Source: Niveispirillum sp. (GTDB lineage: Bacteria; Pseudomonadota; Alphaproteobacteria; Azospirillales; Azospirillaceae). Taken from it: DNA of 6,262 nucleotides. Under the pieces are notes generated by a model that was given only the letters and a program-made list of their open reading frames with translations, had not been told where the DNA came from and ran no database searches. Both the position numbers and the translations under genes were made by a program. The DNA lies in assembly GCA_016463045.1 (NCBI GenBank), contig JAEMSB010000293.1:1-6262 (forward strand), read 5' to 3'. Positions 1 through 5,841 of this stretch are shown here, in pieces. Positions within the stretch are counted from its first letter, which is position 1, and the number at the start of each line of letters is the position of its first letter.

Positions 1-212
1 ATGATGCTCCATCCTACTCAAGAGTTGGAGCCTCCGGCAAACTCGGAGCGGTTCAAACGCTCATGATCGAGGGGCTGGAACAAGGGGTGTTTCGGAGGTC
101 AGTGCAGCGAGTCCAGGCCAGCGTCATTCCCGTCTCGGTCGATTGGATTGTGCGATAAATGCCGCATGGGTTGGATATTGACCCGGTGAACCATAGGCGT
201 CACAAGGAACGC
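1..212. other. Upstream region of the operon, no convincing gene
   Basis: This stretch precedes the first supported gene. One forward frame is open from the window edge to a TAA at 156-158 (51 codons), but it uses codons rare in the neighbouring genes (AGA, AGG, CGA, GGA) and only about 61% of its third positions are G or C, so I do not call it. Two short inverted repeats lie side by side: GAGTT at 22-26 with AACTC at 40-44, and GAGCG at 46-50 with CGCTC at 58-62. They could be leader structure or the end of an upstream transcript. A -10-like GATAAA lies at 154-159 without a matching -35 element, so no promoter is called. I see no clear Fur or other operator. Confidence 0.4.
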
Positions 213-608
213 ATGGAAACGCGCGCGCCCAGGACCGGATTGTTCAGCATGCGGCATCTGGCCGGCATGGTGCTACTCTGTGCCCTGCTGCTGCGGGGTA
301 TGATCCCTGGCGGCTACATGCCGAACTTTGATGTTGGTGACGGGCAGGGGTTCCTGGTCATATGTTCCAGCATCGGGGAACAGGTGATCCCGTCGGACGA
401 TGAAAATCAGGCCCCGGCTGATACCCTTCAGGATGGCCTCTGCGCCTTTGCCATGCTCGGCACTTGGTCGCCGCTGCTGCTGTTTGTGTTGCTGCTCGTC
501 ACCTTGCCGCCACGACAGTTGCGGCAGGTAGTCCTCCGTTCATTGACCAGCAGCCCGCAATGGCTCTGCCGCCCGCCGGCGGCGCGTGGTCCGCCTTTGG
601 TGGCCTGA
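213..608 (+). CDS. cruR: CruR-like DUF2946 protein, copper-responsive upstream regulator (copy 1)
   Basis: Small membrane-targeted protein of 131 residues. The start at 213 is preferred over the in-frame ATG at 159 because AAGGAA lies at 204-209 just before it; the extra 18 residues are not family-like. Features in order: a hydrophobic segment at about 16-31 ending in LLLRGMIP (R28, P32), GYMP at 34-37, VIC with C51, LCAF with C77, a second hydrophobic segment at about 85-98, and RGPP at 125-128, three residues before the stop. These are hallmarks of DUF2946. In B. pertussis the family member CruR is a regulatory upstream ORF: copper binding to its nascent CxxC relieves arrest on a RAPP motif and permits Rho termination before the receptor gene. 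Here the gene likewise precedes a TonB receptor and a PepSY gene. The CxxC is degenerate (CAFA) and the arrest motif is RGPP, so copper sensing is inferred. Confidence 0.85.
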   Translation: METRAPRTGLFSMRHLAGMVLLCALLLRGMIPGGYMPNFDVGDGQGFLVICSSIGEQVIPSDDENQAPADTLQDGLCAFAMLGTWSPLLLFVLLLVTLPPRQLRQVVLRSLTSSPQWLCRPPAARGPPLVA

Positions 609-665
609 CTGCCCTTAGCCCGGGGTCCGTACCCCCTTGATCCGTGCCGTTTCGGCATGCTGCAG

Positions 666-692
666 CCGGTTTCTCGTTGAAAGGGAAACCGG
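666..692 (+). promoter_or_regulatory. Stem-loop in the leader of the TonB receptor gene
   Basis: Bases 666-675 can pair with 683-692 to give a 10-bp stem (CCGGTTTCTC with GGGAAACCGG, one U-G pair) and a 7-base loop. It lies in the 109-base gap between the CruR-like stop and the receptor start, 25 bases before the ATG. Weaker hairpins precede it: GGGGT at 622-626 with ACCCC at 631-635, and 643-649 with 653-659. No T-run follows, so it is not an intrinsic terminator. In the B. pertussis counterpart this gap is where Rho-dependent termination is controlled. A role here is inferred, and short hairpins are common in GC-rich DNA. Confidence 0.4.
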
Positions 693-717
693 GGCATCGA
701 AAATCCATGGTTTCATC

Positions 718-2778
718 ATGACTATCCATTTCCGCCGCCGCCTGCTGGCCGGTGCTGCTTCGCTTTGCCTTTCCCTGCCTGTCTGGGCCGAACCCGCCAA
801 GGACCTGACGGACGAGGTCATCGTCACCGGCACCAAGATCAGCGGTGATTTCGGTGAAAAGTCGGGGATCCCGCTGGCCAAGGTGCCGCAGTCGGTGCAG
901 GTCCTGACCGCCGAGGAACTGACCGATGCCGGTGTGCGCAGTGTGGGCGACGCGCTGCGCGCCGTCCCGTCGGCCAGCGTCGGCAACAGCCGCGTGGCCC
1001 GATATCAGAGCTTCAGCCTGCGCGTGCGGGGCTTCCAGGCCGACCAGATGCGCAACGGCATCCGCCAGCGCTATTATGAGGATGTGGACCCCTCGGCCCT
1101 GTCGAATGTTGAGCGGATCGAGGTGCTGAAGGGCCCGTCCGCCGTGCTTTACGGTCATTCCGCCATCGGCGGCATCATCAGCATGGTGACCAAGCGGCCG
1201 CAGGAAAATCTCGCCGGCAGCGTGTCGGTCTTGCTGGGCAGCGATGATCAGAAACTCGCCAGTTTCGACATTACCGGTGCGCTGACCGACACCCTGTCCG
1301 CCCGCCTGACAGGGGAGATCGAGCGGTCCGGCACCTTCGTGGATTTCCAAGACATGGACCGTGAGAATGTCGGGCTGTCCGTGGCATGGCAGCCGGCGGA
1401 GTCTGTGTCGGCGCATCTGGTGGCCGAATATATCGAACGCCGGACGCTGAACAATCCCGGCCTGCCGGTCATTGGTACTATCCAGTCCAACAGCGTGATG
1501 CCGCTGCGCCGCGGTCTGTTTCTGGGCGAACCGGATGTCGGCTATTTGGATGCCGACGCGCCGTTGGTTCAGGCCTGGGCAGAGGTGGATCTGGGGGGCG
1601 GTTGGACCGTCACACCCCGCCTGCAATATCAGGAGTTCAATACCGACTTTCTGCAGACCCGTGTCCGCCCGATACTGGCGGACAATGTCACGCTGACCCG
1701 CAATGGCCGCATCGGCGCTGAGGATGATGAATACTACATAGCCCAGTTGGACCTGTCGGGGACTGTTGCGACGGGTGCCGTGACCCATAAGATTTTGGGC
1801 GGGTACGAGTTCGGTGCCGAGCGCAGCGACTTCCTGCAATATAACCTGACCAACGTCGGGAATATCAACGTCCTGCGCCCCGATTACACCTTTGACAGCG
1901 TGGAACCGGCCCGCACCTTCGCCTTTGCCAGCGTCGGGGATGCCGATACACATGCTGTCTATTTTCAGGACTTGATCGGTCTCACCGACCGGTTCGATGT
2001 CGTGCTGGGCGCACGCCAAAGCTGGATCGACTATACCTCCATCTTCAATGGCGCGGTTGATAAGTCCAGCATTGATGGCTTCACCTGGCAGGTGGGGGCA
2101 ACATATCGCCTGACGGATGCCTGGTCCGTTTATGGTGGCTACAATACCGGCTTTGATCTGGAAAATGTGCTGGGCAGCCGGTCGGCGGACGGCACACCGT
2201 TCGATCCGGAAGAATCGAACCAGAAGGAACTGGGTATCCGTTATGCCGGCGACGGCGTGCGGTTCAGTGCCGCCCTGTTCGATATCCGACGCACCAACTA
2301 TCTGACCACCGATCCCGATAATTCCGATTTCCAGATCAGCAATGGCGAAGCGCGGGTGCGTGGGCTGGAGCTGGAGGGCGAAGTGTCGGTGGTCGATGGC
2401 TGGACCCTGCAGGCCGGTGCCGCCTTCATGGACCCGGAGGTTATCCGTAGCAATGATGGCGATGAGGGCCGTCTGGCCGACACAGCCCGCTTCCAGGCCA
2501 CGCTGAACAGCCGGATCGCCCTGCCGGTGGACGGGCTGGAACTGCGACTGGGCGGCACGCATGTGGGCAGCCGGTCGCTGGTCAATGCCGGGCCAAAGCG
2601 TCTGGACGCCTATACGCTGGTCGATGCCGGCCTGGGCTACAGCATCGGGGCCTGGGACTTTGACCTGACAGCCAGCAACCTGCTGGACAAGCGCTACTTT
2701 ACGGGCACCGGCACGGCACTGGCCGTCTATTCGGGCGATCCGCGTCAGGTGGCGCTGCGCGGCACGGTGCGCTTCTAA
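718..2778 (+). CDS. TonB-dependent outer-membrane receptor (siderophore/metallophore type, candidate copper uptake)
   Basis: A 686-residue outer-membrane gated barrel powered by TonB-ExbBD. A signal peptide (RRR at 6-8, hydrophobic core, VWA before residue 25) is followed by a TonB box-like DEVIVTG at 32-38. The plug domain contains PQSVQVLT and the family signature VERIEVLKGPSAVLYG at 131-146, then GGIISMVTKRP. The rest is repeated amphipathic beta strands, with NLLDKRYF near the end and a terminal phenylalanine (RGTVRF), as expected for a BamA-assembled barrel. Length suits TIGR01783-type siderophore receptors. The ATG at 718 begins the signal peptide; an in-frame TTG at 637 would add 27 residues with no leader character. 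There is little Shine-Dalgarno sequence before 718. The mature protein has no cysteine and no obvious His/Met cluster. A CruR-like gene before it and a PepSY gene after it suggest copper-regulated uptake, as for BfrG of B. pertussis; an iron-siderophore substrate cannot be excluded. Confidence 0.94.
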   Translation: MTIHFRRRLLAGAASLCLSLPVWAEPAKDLTDEVIVTGTKISGDFGEKSGIPLAKVPQSVQVLTAEELTDAGVRSVGDALRAVPSASVGNSRVARYQSFSLRVRGFQADQMRNGIRQRYYEDVDPSALSNVERIEVLKGPSAVLYGHSAIGGIISMVTKRPQENLAGSVSVLLGSDDQKLASFDITGALTDTLSARLTGEIERSGTFVDFQDMDRENVGLSVAWQPAESVSAHLVAEYIERRTLNNPGLPVIGTIQSNSVMPLRRGLFLGEPDVGYLDADAPLVQAWAEVDLGGGWTVTPRLQYQEFNTDFLQTRVRPILADNVTLTRNGRIGAEDDEYYIAQLDLSGTVATGAVTHKILGGYEFGAERSDFLQYNLTNVGNINVLRPDYTFDSVEPARTFAFASVGDADTHAVYFQDLIGLTDRFDVVLGARQSWIDYTSIFNGAVDKSSIDGFTWQVGATYRLTDAWSVYGGYNTGFDLENVLGSRSADGTPFDPEESNQKELGIRYAGDGVRFSAALFDIRRTNYLTTDPDNSDFQISNGEARVRGLELEGEVSVVDGWTLQAGAAFMDPEVIRSNDGDEGRLADTARFQATLNSRIALPVDGLELRLGGTHVGSRSLVNAGPKRLDAYTLVDAGLGYSIGAWDFDLTASNLLDKRYFTGTGTALAVYSGDPRQVALRGTVRF

Positions 2779-2792
2779 GCGGGGAGGGGACC

Positions 2793-4208
2793 ATGAGCAG
2801 TTCCGACATGGATATGGTGGCGGAGGCCACTGAACAGGGGCAGCGCCGGGCGGCGCTTTACCGGTCCGTCTGGCGCTGGCATTTCTATGCCGGGCTGTTC
2901 GTGGCCCCGATCCTGCTGATGCTGGCGGTGACGGGTGCCCTCTATCTCTTCGACCGGGAGATTGAGAGCATCGTCTATGCCGACCTGATGGATGTGGTGC
3001 CGCAGGCGGCGATGCAGTCGGCATCCGCGCAGGAAGCGGCGGTGCTGGCCGCCGCTCCCGGCGGACAGGTCACCCGCTACATCCCTGGTCGTGACGTCGC
3101 CAAGGCCCATGAATGGACGGTGCGGATGCCGGACGGACCAGCCCGGACCTATTTTGTTGATCCCTACACGGCGAAGATCAAGGGCAGTATCCGCGCTGAT
3201 CGCCGTCTGATGGCCATTGTCGGCGACCTGCATGGGGAACTGATGGTGGGCAAGGTCGGCGACTGGCTGGTGGAATTGGCGGCGTGCTGGACCTTCGTGC
3301 TACTGGTCACGGGGCTGTTCCTGTGGTGGCCGCGCCGGGCCACGTTGCGCGGTACGCTGGTGCCGCGTCTGGCCGCCAAGGGACGCTTGTGGTGGCGTGA
3401 CCTGCATGCAGTGCCGGCCTTTTTGAACGTATTCCTGGTGGCATTCCTGATCCTGTCGGGTCTGCCCTGGGCCGGGTTCTGGGGCGGTCAACTGGCCAGC
3501 CTCGGCACCCTGTCGGCGGCCACGGCCCCCACCCCCAATTTCGGGGCGGAACCGCCGCGCAAGGGATCGGTTGATCTCCATGCCGAGCATGGCGGGGCAG
3601 AGGCGGCGCCAGCCGGCCCGCCACACGACCCCAACAACCGGGACATCCCTTGGGCCGTCCGCCATGCCGCCCCACCCGCAGGCAGTGGTGCCGGGCCGGT
3701 GGGGATTGATCAGGTTATGGCGACCCTGGCCGAACGCGGGGTGACGGGCCCGAAGCTGCGCCTGTTCTATCCGCAGGGGCCGGAGGGGCTTTACATGGCC
3801 TCCATGATCCCCGACCGGGCGCAGGAACAGCGCACCGTCTATATCGACCCGGCCAACGGTCAGGTGCTGGATGATATCGGTTGGGACCGGTACAGCCCTC
3901 TGGGCAAGGTTGTGGAATGGAACACCATGGCCCATATGGGCCGGCAGTTCGGGCTGTTGAACCAGTTGATTGGCTTGGCATCCTGCCTGTTCATCGTGAT
4001 GACCGTGGTCACGGGCGTGGTGATGTGGTGGAAGCGCCGCCCGGCGGGGGGCGGTGTGGCGGCGCCCAAACACCTGGCGGGTCGGCGCATTCCCTGGGGC
4101 TTCTGGCCGGCCATTGTCGGCCTGTCGATCCTGTTTCCCATGGTGGGGGGCAGTTTGATGGCCGTTCTGGCCATCGACACAGGTTGGCGAAAGCTGCGCA
4201 CGGCTTGA
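2793..4208 (+). CDS. PepSY-associated transmembrane protein (COG3182/PiuB-like)
   Basis: A 471-residue inner-membrane protein of the PepSY_TM family. A strong ribosome binding site (GGAGGGGA, 2783-2790) precedes the ATG, and the gap from the receptor stop is only 14 bases, indicating co-transcription. Predicted membrane helices: about 31-52 (after WRWHFYAG with H30), 159-179 (ending LFLWWPRR), 207-230, 392-413 (VTGVVMWWKRR) and 437-461. PepSY-type periplasmic regions lie at about 55-150 and 250-375, each with a motif like YFVDPYTAKIKG or VYIDPANGQVLDD. Conserved histidines include H147 (LHGEL), H205 (RDLHAVPAF) and H381 (NTMAHMGRQF). The second loop adds H262, H265, H277 and H290 in a Pro/Ala/Gly-rich stretch. 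Relatives occur next to TonB receptors and are proposed to act as reductases or inner-membrane partners in metal release or import; the reaction is not established. The family call is firm, the copper link inferred from context. Confidence 0.93.
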   Translation: MSSSDMDMVAEATEQGQRRAALYRSVWRWHFYAGLFVAPILLMLAVTGALYLFDREIESIVYADLMDVVPQAAMQSASAQEAAVLAAAPGGQVTRYIPGRDVAKAHEWTVRMPDGPARTYFVDPYTAKIKGSIRADRRLMAIVGDLHGELMVGKVGDWLVELAACWTFVLLVTGLFLWWPRRATLRGTLVPRLAAKGRLWWRDLHAVPAFLNVFLVAFLILSGLPWAGFWGGQLASLGTLSAATAPTPNFGAEPPRKGSVDLHAEHGGAEAAPAGPPHDPNNRDIPWAVRHAAPPAGSGAGPVGIDQVMATLAERGVTGPKLRLFYPQGPEGLYMASMIPDRAQEQRTVYIDPANGQVLDDIGWDRYSPLGKVVEWNTMAHMGRQFGLLNQLIGLASCLFIVMTVVTGVVMWWKRRPAGGGVAAPKHLAGRRIPWGFWPAIVGLSILFPMVGGSLMAVLAIDTGWRKLRTA

Positions 4209-4252
4209 TGTGCCGCAAGGCGGTCTGGACGGTTTGGAAGGTATGAGGGGGC

Positions 4253-4672
4253 ATGGTCGGTACGCATAGGCAGGCAGGGGCAGGGGATGCAAGGGTAGCC
4301 ATGATCTGGCTGCTGTTGCTGACGCTTGCCCTGCGTTCCCTGCTGGCGCCCGGAATGATGCCGACCTTCGCGGCTGATGCCGGCTCCCTGATCACCATCT
4401 GCACCCCGAACGGGGAGCGCACGATACCAACCACTGGCGATGATCGCGGCCTTGCAGCGCATACCGATGCGCCCTGTCTGTTTGCCGCTGCTGGGTTCAC
4501 GACCGTGGGGGCTGTCACCGGTCCCACCCTATGGGTGCCTGTCGACTGGTTGTCGTTCACACCCTGGCTGACCAGCCCGTCTGATCCGGTCGGCACCGGT
4601 CCTGATCGCGTCCATGCGCGTGGACCGCCATCCCAACTGTCCCCCAAACGTCATCCGGCTTCAATCGCCTGA
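4253..4672 (+). CDS. CruR-like DUF2946 protein, divergent (copy 2)
   Basis: A 139-residue protein beginning 44 bases after the PepSY stop. The start at 4253 (GAGGGGG just before it) is chosen because it gives the same spacing as copy 1: R28 in LALR, P33, MMP ending at P37, then TIC with C50, CLFA with C75 and RGPP at 123-126. An alternative ATG at 4301 has a good AAGGG site and would remove 16 residues. The first membrane segment (about 17-33) is clear. The second region (about 83-102) is only weakly hydrophobic, unlike copies 1 and 3. Another oddity is a 13-residue tail after RGPP that the other two lack. The CxxC is reduced to one Cys. It directly precedes the DUF2244 gene, so by analogy with CruR it may be a cis-acting nascent-peptide switch for that gene. 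Similarity to the family is weaker than for the other copies. Confidence 0.75.
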   Translation: MVGTHRQAGAGDARVAMIWLLLLTLALRSLLAPGMMPTFAADAGSLITICTPNGERTIPTTGDDRGLAAHTDAPCLFAAAGFTTVGAVTGPTLWVPVDWLSFTPWLTSPSDPVGTGPDRVHARGPPSQLSPKRHPASIA

Positions 4673-4720
4673 TCCCACGGGAGCGGGCGGTGAACCGCCT
4701 CATCCTTTGACAGTGGGATC
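4671..4720 (+). promoter_or_regulatory. Nested stem-loop spanning the copy 2 stop and the DUF2244 start region
   Basis: GATCCCAC at 4671-4678 is perfectly complementary to GTGGGATC at 4713-4720. Inside it, GGCGG at 4686-4690 pairs with CCGCC at 4695-4699 around a TGAA loop. The left arm overlaps the TGA stop (4670-4672) of the CruR-like gene. The right arm occupies the place where a ribosome binding site for the ATG at 4725 should lie (GTGGGA at 4713-4718). A ribosome reaching the stop codon would open the left arm and free the right arm, a layout suited to translational coupling. There is no T-run, so it is not an intrinsic terminator. The pairing is seen in the sequence; its function is inferred. 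Confidence 0.5.
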
Positions 4721-4724
4721 CATC

Positions 4725-5267
4725 ATGACCCCTGGAATGTCTCTGCCCTTCGCCGCCGTTGATGATCAGGTGGCTGTCGAGTCCCCCCTGTTTGATGCTG
4801 TCATCACCCCGCCCGCCTCGCTCGGTGACCGGGGCTTTTCCACCTTCATGGCCATCACGCTAGCCATTGTCTGCCTGATCGACCTGGCCCTGATGGCCGC
4901 CGCCCTCTGGTGGGCGATCCTATTCCTGACCGGGAACCTGATTTTCCTGATGGCGGCCTTCATCGCCGTCCGCCGCGCGCGGGAACGGTCGGAACGGGTG
5001 GTAGTCGAAGGTGGACAATTGCGCCTGGAACGCCATTGGAAGGGTGGGCCGGGCTGCGCTGACACGCTGCCCCTTTTTGGGCTGCGGCTGGTGCGGGTGC
5101 GCGATGGTGCTGGTCATTGCCGCCGCCTGGAACTGCACAGTCGGGAACAACGCCTGTGCTTTGCTGCGGACCTGACGCCTTCGGAACGTGAAGCTTTTGC
5201 CGATGCGCTGGGCCGTTGCCTGCACCGTGGGGGCTTTCCGGTCGCCATGCCCGTTCAAAGCTATTGA
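4725..5267 (+). CDS. DUF2244 family integral membrane protein
   Basis: A 180-residue protein with the DUF2244 layout. A short N-terminal segment ends in ITPPASLGDRGF (27-38), corresponding to the family's Pro/Ser-Leu motif. Two membrane helices follow at about 42-61 and 63-81, then the basic VRRARERSERVVV (82-94) and a soluble beta-rich cytoplasmic domain. It closes with LTPSEREAFADAL, typical of the family's C-terminus. The start at 4725 is preferred; an in-frame ATG at 4614 lies inside the preceding gene and would add 37 residues without family character, while the ATG at 4737 is also possible. The gap from the CruR-like stop is 52 bases and is filled by a hairpin. The biochemical function of the family is unknown. 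Placement between two CruR-like genes suggests a link to copper or copper enzymes, but this is inference. Confidence 0.85.
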   Translation: MTPGMSLPFAAVDDQVAVESPLFDAVITPPASLGDRGFSTFMAITLAIVCLIDLALMAAALWWAILFLTGNLIFLMAAFIAVRRARERSERVVVEGGQLRLERHWKGGPGCADTLPLFGLRLVRVRDGAGHCRRLELHSREQRLCFAADLTPSEREAFADALGRCLHRGGFPVAMPVQSY

Positions 5268-5283
5268 GTTGTTGAGCAAGCGG

Positions 5284-5358
5284 ATGCTGCATTGCAAAAA
5301 CTGCGGCATCCCGCCCGTCGACACCGACGGTGCTGCGTGCCAAAAACTCTCACTATGA
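5284..5358 (+). CDS. Possible 24-residue upstream peptide with a CxxC motif
   Basis: A short frame starts MLHCKNCGIPP and stops at 5356-5358, so its TGA overlaps the ATG of the next gene at 5355 in an ATGA arrangement typical of translational coupling. It contains C4 and C7 (CKNC), next to H3, and a later C19. The upstream sequence (AAGCGG) is a poor ribosome binding site, and TTG codons at 5269 and 5272 are alternative starts. An alternative reading is that the region is simply untranslated leader. Its size allows no homology call; it is listed because the next gene has little Shine-Dalgarno sequence of its own. Confidence 0.27.
   Translation: MLHCKNCGIPPVDTDGAACQKLSL
5303..5336 (+). promoter_or_regulatory. 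Hairpin upstream of CruR-like copy 3
   Basis: CCGTCG at 5315-5320 pairs with CGACGG at 5325-5330 around an ACAC loop. After a 6-base bulge on the left, GCGGCA at 5303-5308 pairs with TGCTGC at 5331-5336 (one G-U pair). The structure ends 18 bases before the ATG at 5355 and lies inside the possible 24-residue upstream frame. No T-run follows. Function is unknown and chance pairing is possible. Confidence 0.3.
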
Positions 5359-5768
5359 ATGGTTTGCGCTCCACCCTTTTCGGTCGCTTTGGCCGGTTGG
5401 CAGCCCTGATGCTGCTGGCCGGTCTGCTGCTGCGCGGGTTCGTGCCGGCCGGTTTCATGCCGGATTGGCGTGAGGCCGCACAGGGCGTGATGACGCTGAC
5501 CATCTGCACCGCCAGCGGGGCTGACCGTCTCCTCAAGGTCGACGCCCAGGGTAATCCCGTTGCCGATCATGACGGGGTCGGTGAGATGCATTATGGCTGC
5601 GGCTTCATGCCCGTGACCAGCGTGGCGCCGCTATTGCTGGCGCTTGTCCTGCTGCTGCCCCTTGTCTGGCGTCGTCGGCGCAATTGGACACTTGTCCGTG
5701 CCCATAATCCGGTTCAACCGGATATCACTGCCGCGCATGGCGCGCGCGCGCCGCCCGCCTTTGCCTGA
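5355..5768 (+). CDS. CruR-like DUF2946 protein with RAPP terminus (copy 3)
   Basis: A 137-residue protein with the clearest DUF2946 pattern of the three. A basic N-terminus (R5, R11, R14) precedes a membrane segment at about 15-31 ending LLLRGFVP (R27, P31). Then come AGFMP (32-36), LTICTASG with C51, YGCGFM with C82, a second membrane segment at about 89-105, an RRRR stop (106-109), and RAPP at 131-134, three residues before the stop. RAPP is the arrest motif reported for B. pertussis CruR. The ATG at 5355 places the motifs as in copy 1; an in-frame TTG at 5292 would add 21 Arg/Cys-rich residues that are not family-like. The second position of the CxxC is Met (CGFM), which could still be a Cu(I) ligand. 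It is the last forward gene here: only a convergent gene follows, so no cis target is visible. It may be an orphan, act in trans, or influence readthrough transcription. Confidence 0.87.
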   Translation: MNGLRSTLFGRFGRLAALMLLAGLLLRGFVPAGFMPDWREAAQGVMTLTICTASGADRLLKVDAQGNPVADHDGVGEMHYGCGFMPVTSVAPLLLALVLLLPLVWRRRRNWTLVRAHNPVQPDITAAHGARAPPAFA

Positions 5769-5841
5769 CCATCGTCATTGATTTTCCCGTCCGTTGCCGT
5801 GCCGGCAGTGGGCGGGATTGGATCAACGCGCCCCTGTGACA

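Noticed and set aside
3..158. Forward frame open from the window edge to TAA at 156-158, possible end of an upstream gene
   Set aside because: It is only 51 codons with rare codons and weak third-position GC bias, and the peptide is not recognisable. The upstream sequence would be needed to decide.
159..212. Earlier ATG start for the first CruR-like gene
   Set aside because: No ribosome binding site precedes 159, while AAGGAA precedes the ATG at 213. Motif spacing matches copies 2 and 3 with the later start.
637..717. TTG start giving a longer receptor
   Set aside because: The added 27 residues would sit before a good signal peptide, and the region is instead occupied by hairpins.
707..721. 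Four-codon frame ATG GTT TCA TCA TGA overlapping the receptor ATG
   Set aside because: It is too short to support, lacks a well-spaced ribosome binding site, and such overlaps arise readily by chance.
499..3024. Very long reverse-strand open frame (841 codons) opposite the receptor gene
   Set aside because: It is antisense to a clear TonB receptor. The translation is rich in Arg/Gly/Ala/His without domain motifs, as expected when a GC-rich gene with strong third-position bias is read on the other strand.
3300..4462. Overlapping reverse-strand frames opposite the PepSY and copy 2 genes
   Set aside because: They have low-complexity Pro/Arg-rich products and no family motifs, and they lie opposite well-supported forward genes.
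4614..4724. Longer DUF2244 starting inside copy 2
   Set aside because: The extra 37 residues are an out-of-frame reading of the CruR-like C-terminus and gap, and lack family character.
5295..5348. Direct repeat CAAAAACT at 5295-5302 and 5341-5348 before copy 3
   Set aside because: There are only two 8-base copies 46 bases apart with no promoter or known operator match, so chance is likely.
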